Source: Ignavibacteriaceae bacterium
Lineage (GTDB): Bacteria; Bacteroidota; Ignavibacteria; Ignavibacteriales; Ignavibacteriaceae
Reading direction: 5' to 3'
Assembly: GCA_026193755.1 (NCBI GenBank)
Contig: JAPHUI010000226.1
Span: 1-8,410 of the forward strand
Length of the DNA stretch: 8,410 nt
This document shows positions 7,117-8,410 of this stretch, piece by piece (within the stretch, counting starts at the first letter, position 1; each line of letters starts with the position of its first letter). The translations under genes were made by a program, and so were the position numbers. Under the pieces are notes generated by a model. It ran no database searches. It saw nothing but the letters and a program-made list of their open reading frames with translations, and was not told the origin of the DNA.

Positions 7117-7190
7117 ACGTCAGTAGCTCAATTGGCTAGAGCAGCGGTCTCCAAAACCGCAGGTTGGGGGTTCGAGTCCCTCCTGACGTG
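7117..7190 (+). tRNA. tRNA-Trp (anticodon CCA)
   Basis: A complete cloverleaf is visible. The acceptor is ACGTCAG/CTGACGT, the D stem GCTC/GAGC, and the anticodon stem GCGGT/ACCGC with loop CTCCAAA gives anticodon CCA at 7151-7153. The T arm is TGGGG or GGGGG followed by TTCGAGT and CCCTC. The discriminator is G7190, the expected tryptophan identity base, and no 3' CCA is encoded. It lies 1 base after rpmG and 23 bases before secE, the usual place of this tRNA upstream of secE. Confidence 0.96.
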
Positions 7191-7213
7191 CAACCATTAA
7201 GAGTGATAGTGAT

Positions 7214-7396
7214 ATGAAAGAAAAAATAATAAAGTTTTTTGAAGATGTAATGAAAGAGATGAGAAAAGTAACCTGGCCTACAAAAGCCGAACTTTTTGAG
7301 TCTACTAAAGTTGTAATTGTTGTTTGTATTATTCTGGCTGGATTTACCTATGTCATTGATATGATTATTAACCAGGTTATAAAAGGAATATTTTAG
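7214..7396 (+). CDS. secE: Preprotein translocase subunit SecE
   Basis: Small essential subunit of the SecYEG protein channel in the inner membrane, where it clamps SecY. The 60-aa length fits the short single-span form found in most bacteria. An amphipathic N-terminal helix carries the signature KEMRKVTWPTKAEL (residues 14-27), followed by one membrane segment, about VVIVVCIILAGFTYVIDMII (33-52). The Shine-Dalgarno is weak. It follows tRNA-Trp by 23 bases and precedes nusG by 9 bases, the near-universal secE-nusG-rplK order, which supports the call. It would serve export of the T9SS-sorted protein encoded at 3170-4852, along with all other Sec substrates. Confidence 0.96.
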   Translation: MKEKIIKFFEDVMKEMRKVTWPTKAELFESTKVVIVVCIILAGFTYVIDMIINQVIKGIF

Positions 7397-7405
7397 GTTT
7401 TTGTA

Positions 7406-7942
7406 ATGGAAGCAAAATGGTATGTCGTCCGTACTTTTTCAGGACACGAAAATAAGGTTAAGCAATTTTTAGAAACTGAAATTCAGGATAATGAGCAGTT
7501 AAAATCTAAAATAAAAGAAATTCTCGTTCCGACTGAAAAAGTATTTGAAGTTAAAGATGGTAAGAAACGCAGCAAAACAAAAAACTTTTTTCCGGGTTAC
7601 ATTTTAGTTCAGGCAGAACTTGATAACCAGGTAAAGGAATTTATACTAAGAACACAATCAGTTATGGGATTTTTAGGAACCGGCAAAGTTCCAAATCCTC
7701 TTCAACCGGAAGAAGTTAGACGGATTGTTGGCAGAATTACTCAGAATGAAAGTACCGAAAGAATGGAAACCATTTTCAGGAATGGTGATCTGGTAAAAAT
7801 AATTGATGGTCCATTCAACAATTTTAGTGGAACAGTTCAGGAAGTGAACGAAGAAAAAATGAAAATGAAAGTAATGGTTTCAATTTTTGGCAGAAAAACT
7901 CCGGTTGAAATTGATTTCGTTCAGGCAGAATTAGAAAAATAA
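7406..7942 (+). CDS. nusG: Transcription termination/antitermination factor NusG
   Basis: NusG binds the RNA polymerase clamp, affects pausing, and links polymerase to Rho or the ribosome. The 178-aa protein has the NGN domain at the N-terminus (WYVVRTFSGHENKVKQFLE, residues 5-23; VPTEKVFEVKDGKKRSK; NFFPGYILVQAEL, 60-72; GFLGTGKVPNPLQPEE) and a C-terminal KOW domain from about 126 (NGDLVKIIDGPFNNFSGTVQEV) ending in FGRKTPVEIDFVQAELEK. Length and domains are standard, with no insertion. It starts 9 bases after secE with no clear Shine-Dalgarno and precedes rplK by 24 bases. Confidence 0.97.
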   Translation: MEAKWYVVRTFSGHENKVKQFLETEIQDNEQLKSKIKEILVPTEKVFEVKDGKKRSKTKNFFPGYILVQAELDNQVKEFILRTQSVMGFLGTGKVPNPLQPEEVRRIVGRITQNESTERMETIFRNGDLVKIIDGPFNNFSGTVQEVNEEKMKMKVMVSIFGRKTPVEIDFVQAELEK

Positions 7943-7954
7943 TTTTATTCGTTT

Positions 7955-7958
7955 AAGG
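7955..7958 (+). promoter_or_regulatory. Shine-Dalgarno of rplK
   Basis: AAGG lies 8 bases before the rplK ATG, within the 24-base gap after nusG. It supports the chosen start, which also gives the conserved MAKK N-terminus. Confidence 0.6.
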
Positions 7959-7966
7959 TAATAACA

Positions 7967-8392
7967 ATGGCAAAAAAAATTGATAGTTTCATAAAATTAC
8001 AAATACCTGCTGGTAAAGCTAATCCATCTCCTCCGGTTGGACCTGCGCTTGGTCAAAAAGGTGTTAATATTATGGAGTTCTGTAAACAGTTTAATAGTAG
8101 AACCCAGGATAAAGATGGAATGATAATTCCGGTAGTAATAACCGTGTATTCAGATAAGTCATTTACTTTTATTACAAAAACTCCTCCAGCGGCGGTTCTT
8201 TTAAAAAAATTGACTAAGGTTGAAAAAGGTTCACCGGAGTCAAACAGAACCAAAGTTGGAAAAGTATCTAAAGCGCAGCTTAAAGAAATTGCTGAAATAA
8301 AAATGAAAGACTTAAATGCATTTGATCTTGATCATGCAATGAGTATGGTCGCAGGAACAGCTAGAAGTATGGGATTAACTGTAGAAGACTAA
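7967..8392 (+). CDS. rplK: 50S ribosomal protein L11 (uL11)
   Basis: uL11 binds the GTPase-associated region of 23S rRNA with the L10/L12 stalk and is needed for factor binding and RelA activation. The 141-aa length is the normal one. Residues 1-70 form the N-terminal domain with the proline-rich [20 protein letters not shown] (20-39), including the thiostrepton-interface prolines. Residues about 76-141 form the RNA-binding domain ([44 protein letters not shown]). It completes the secE-nusG-rplK run. rplA would be expected next, but only 18 bases remain after the stop and hold no start. Confidence 0.98.
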   Translation: MAKKIDSFIKLQIPAGKANPSPPVGPALGQKGVNIMEFCKQFNSRTQDKDGMIIPVVITVYSDKSFTFITKTPPAAVLLKKLTKVEKGSPESNRTKVGKVSKAQLKEIAEIKMKDLNAFDLDHAMSMVAGTARSMGLTVED

Positions 8393-8410
8393 GAAAATTA
8401 ATTATAGATT

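Noticed and set aside
8053..8253. Minus-strand open frame inside rplK
   Set aside because: It is antisense to a highly conserved ribosomal protein gene and has no family resemblance.
1..8410. A novel defence, mobile or CRISPR-like system
   Set aside because: Every long frame is a housekeeping or secreted protein gene. There are no spaced direct repeats, transposase or integrase motifs, and no att-like duplication of the tRNA ends.

Overview
This AT-rich window reads as ordinary chromosomal housekeeping DNA, probably from the Ignavibacteria/Chlorobi side of the FCB (Bacteroidota-related) group. Three things point there: a secreted protein ending in a type IX secretion (T9SS) C-terminal sorting domain with the phrase QNYPNPFNPTTT, a promoter that fits the Bacteroidota -33/-7 pattern ahead of the tRNA cluster, and little use of Shine-Dalgarno sequences outside two ribosomal protein genes. 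The taxonomic placement is inference.

Region 1 (1-3132) is the end of a respiratory complex I cluster on the + strand: nuoG (its 5' end lies outside the window), nuoH and nuoI. They encode the iron-sulfur arm subunit, the quinone-site membrane subunit and the two-cluster ferredoxin subunit. The nuoJKLMN genes that commonly follow are not here.

Region 2 (3170-6441) holds a secreted T9SS-sorted protein with a LamG-like segment and no recognisable enzyme motif, then a complete YifB/ComM-type AAA+ ATPase.

Region 3 (6468-8392) is a mixed tRNA and translation/transcription cluster: tRNA-Tyr(GTA), tRNA-Gly(TCC), tRNA-Thr(GGT), rpmG (54 codons), tRNA-Trp(CCA), secE, nusG, rplK. This is the classical tRNA-tufB-secE-nusG-rplK arrangement, but tuf is absent between tRNA-Thr and tRNA-Trp and rpmG is there instead. 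A promoter at 6468-6498 probably starts the cluster. The rplK gene is complete, and rplA and the rest of the L11/L10/rpoBC region presumably follow beyond the window.

All genes are on the + strand. I found no CRISPR array, insertion sequence, prophage or defence system. The points worth a second look are small ones: the missing tuf, the one-base spacing between rpmG and tRNA-Trp, an odd tRNA-Tyr acceptor junction, a 10-bp inverted repeat between tRNA-Tyr and tRNA-Gly, and the uncharacterised exported protein between nuoI and yifB.
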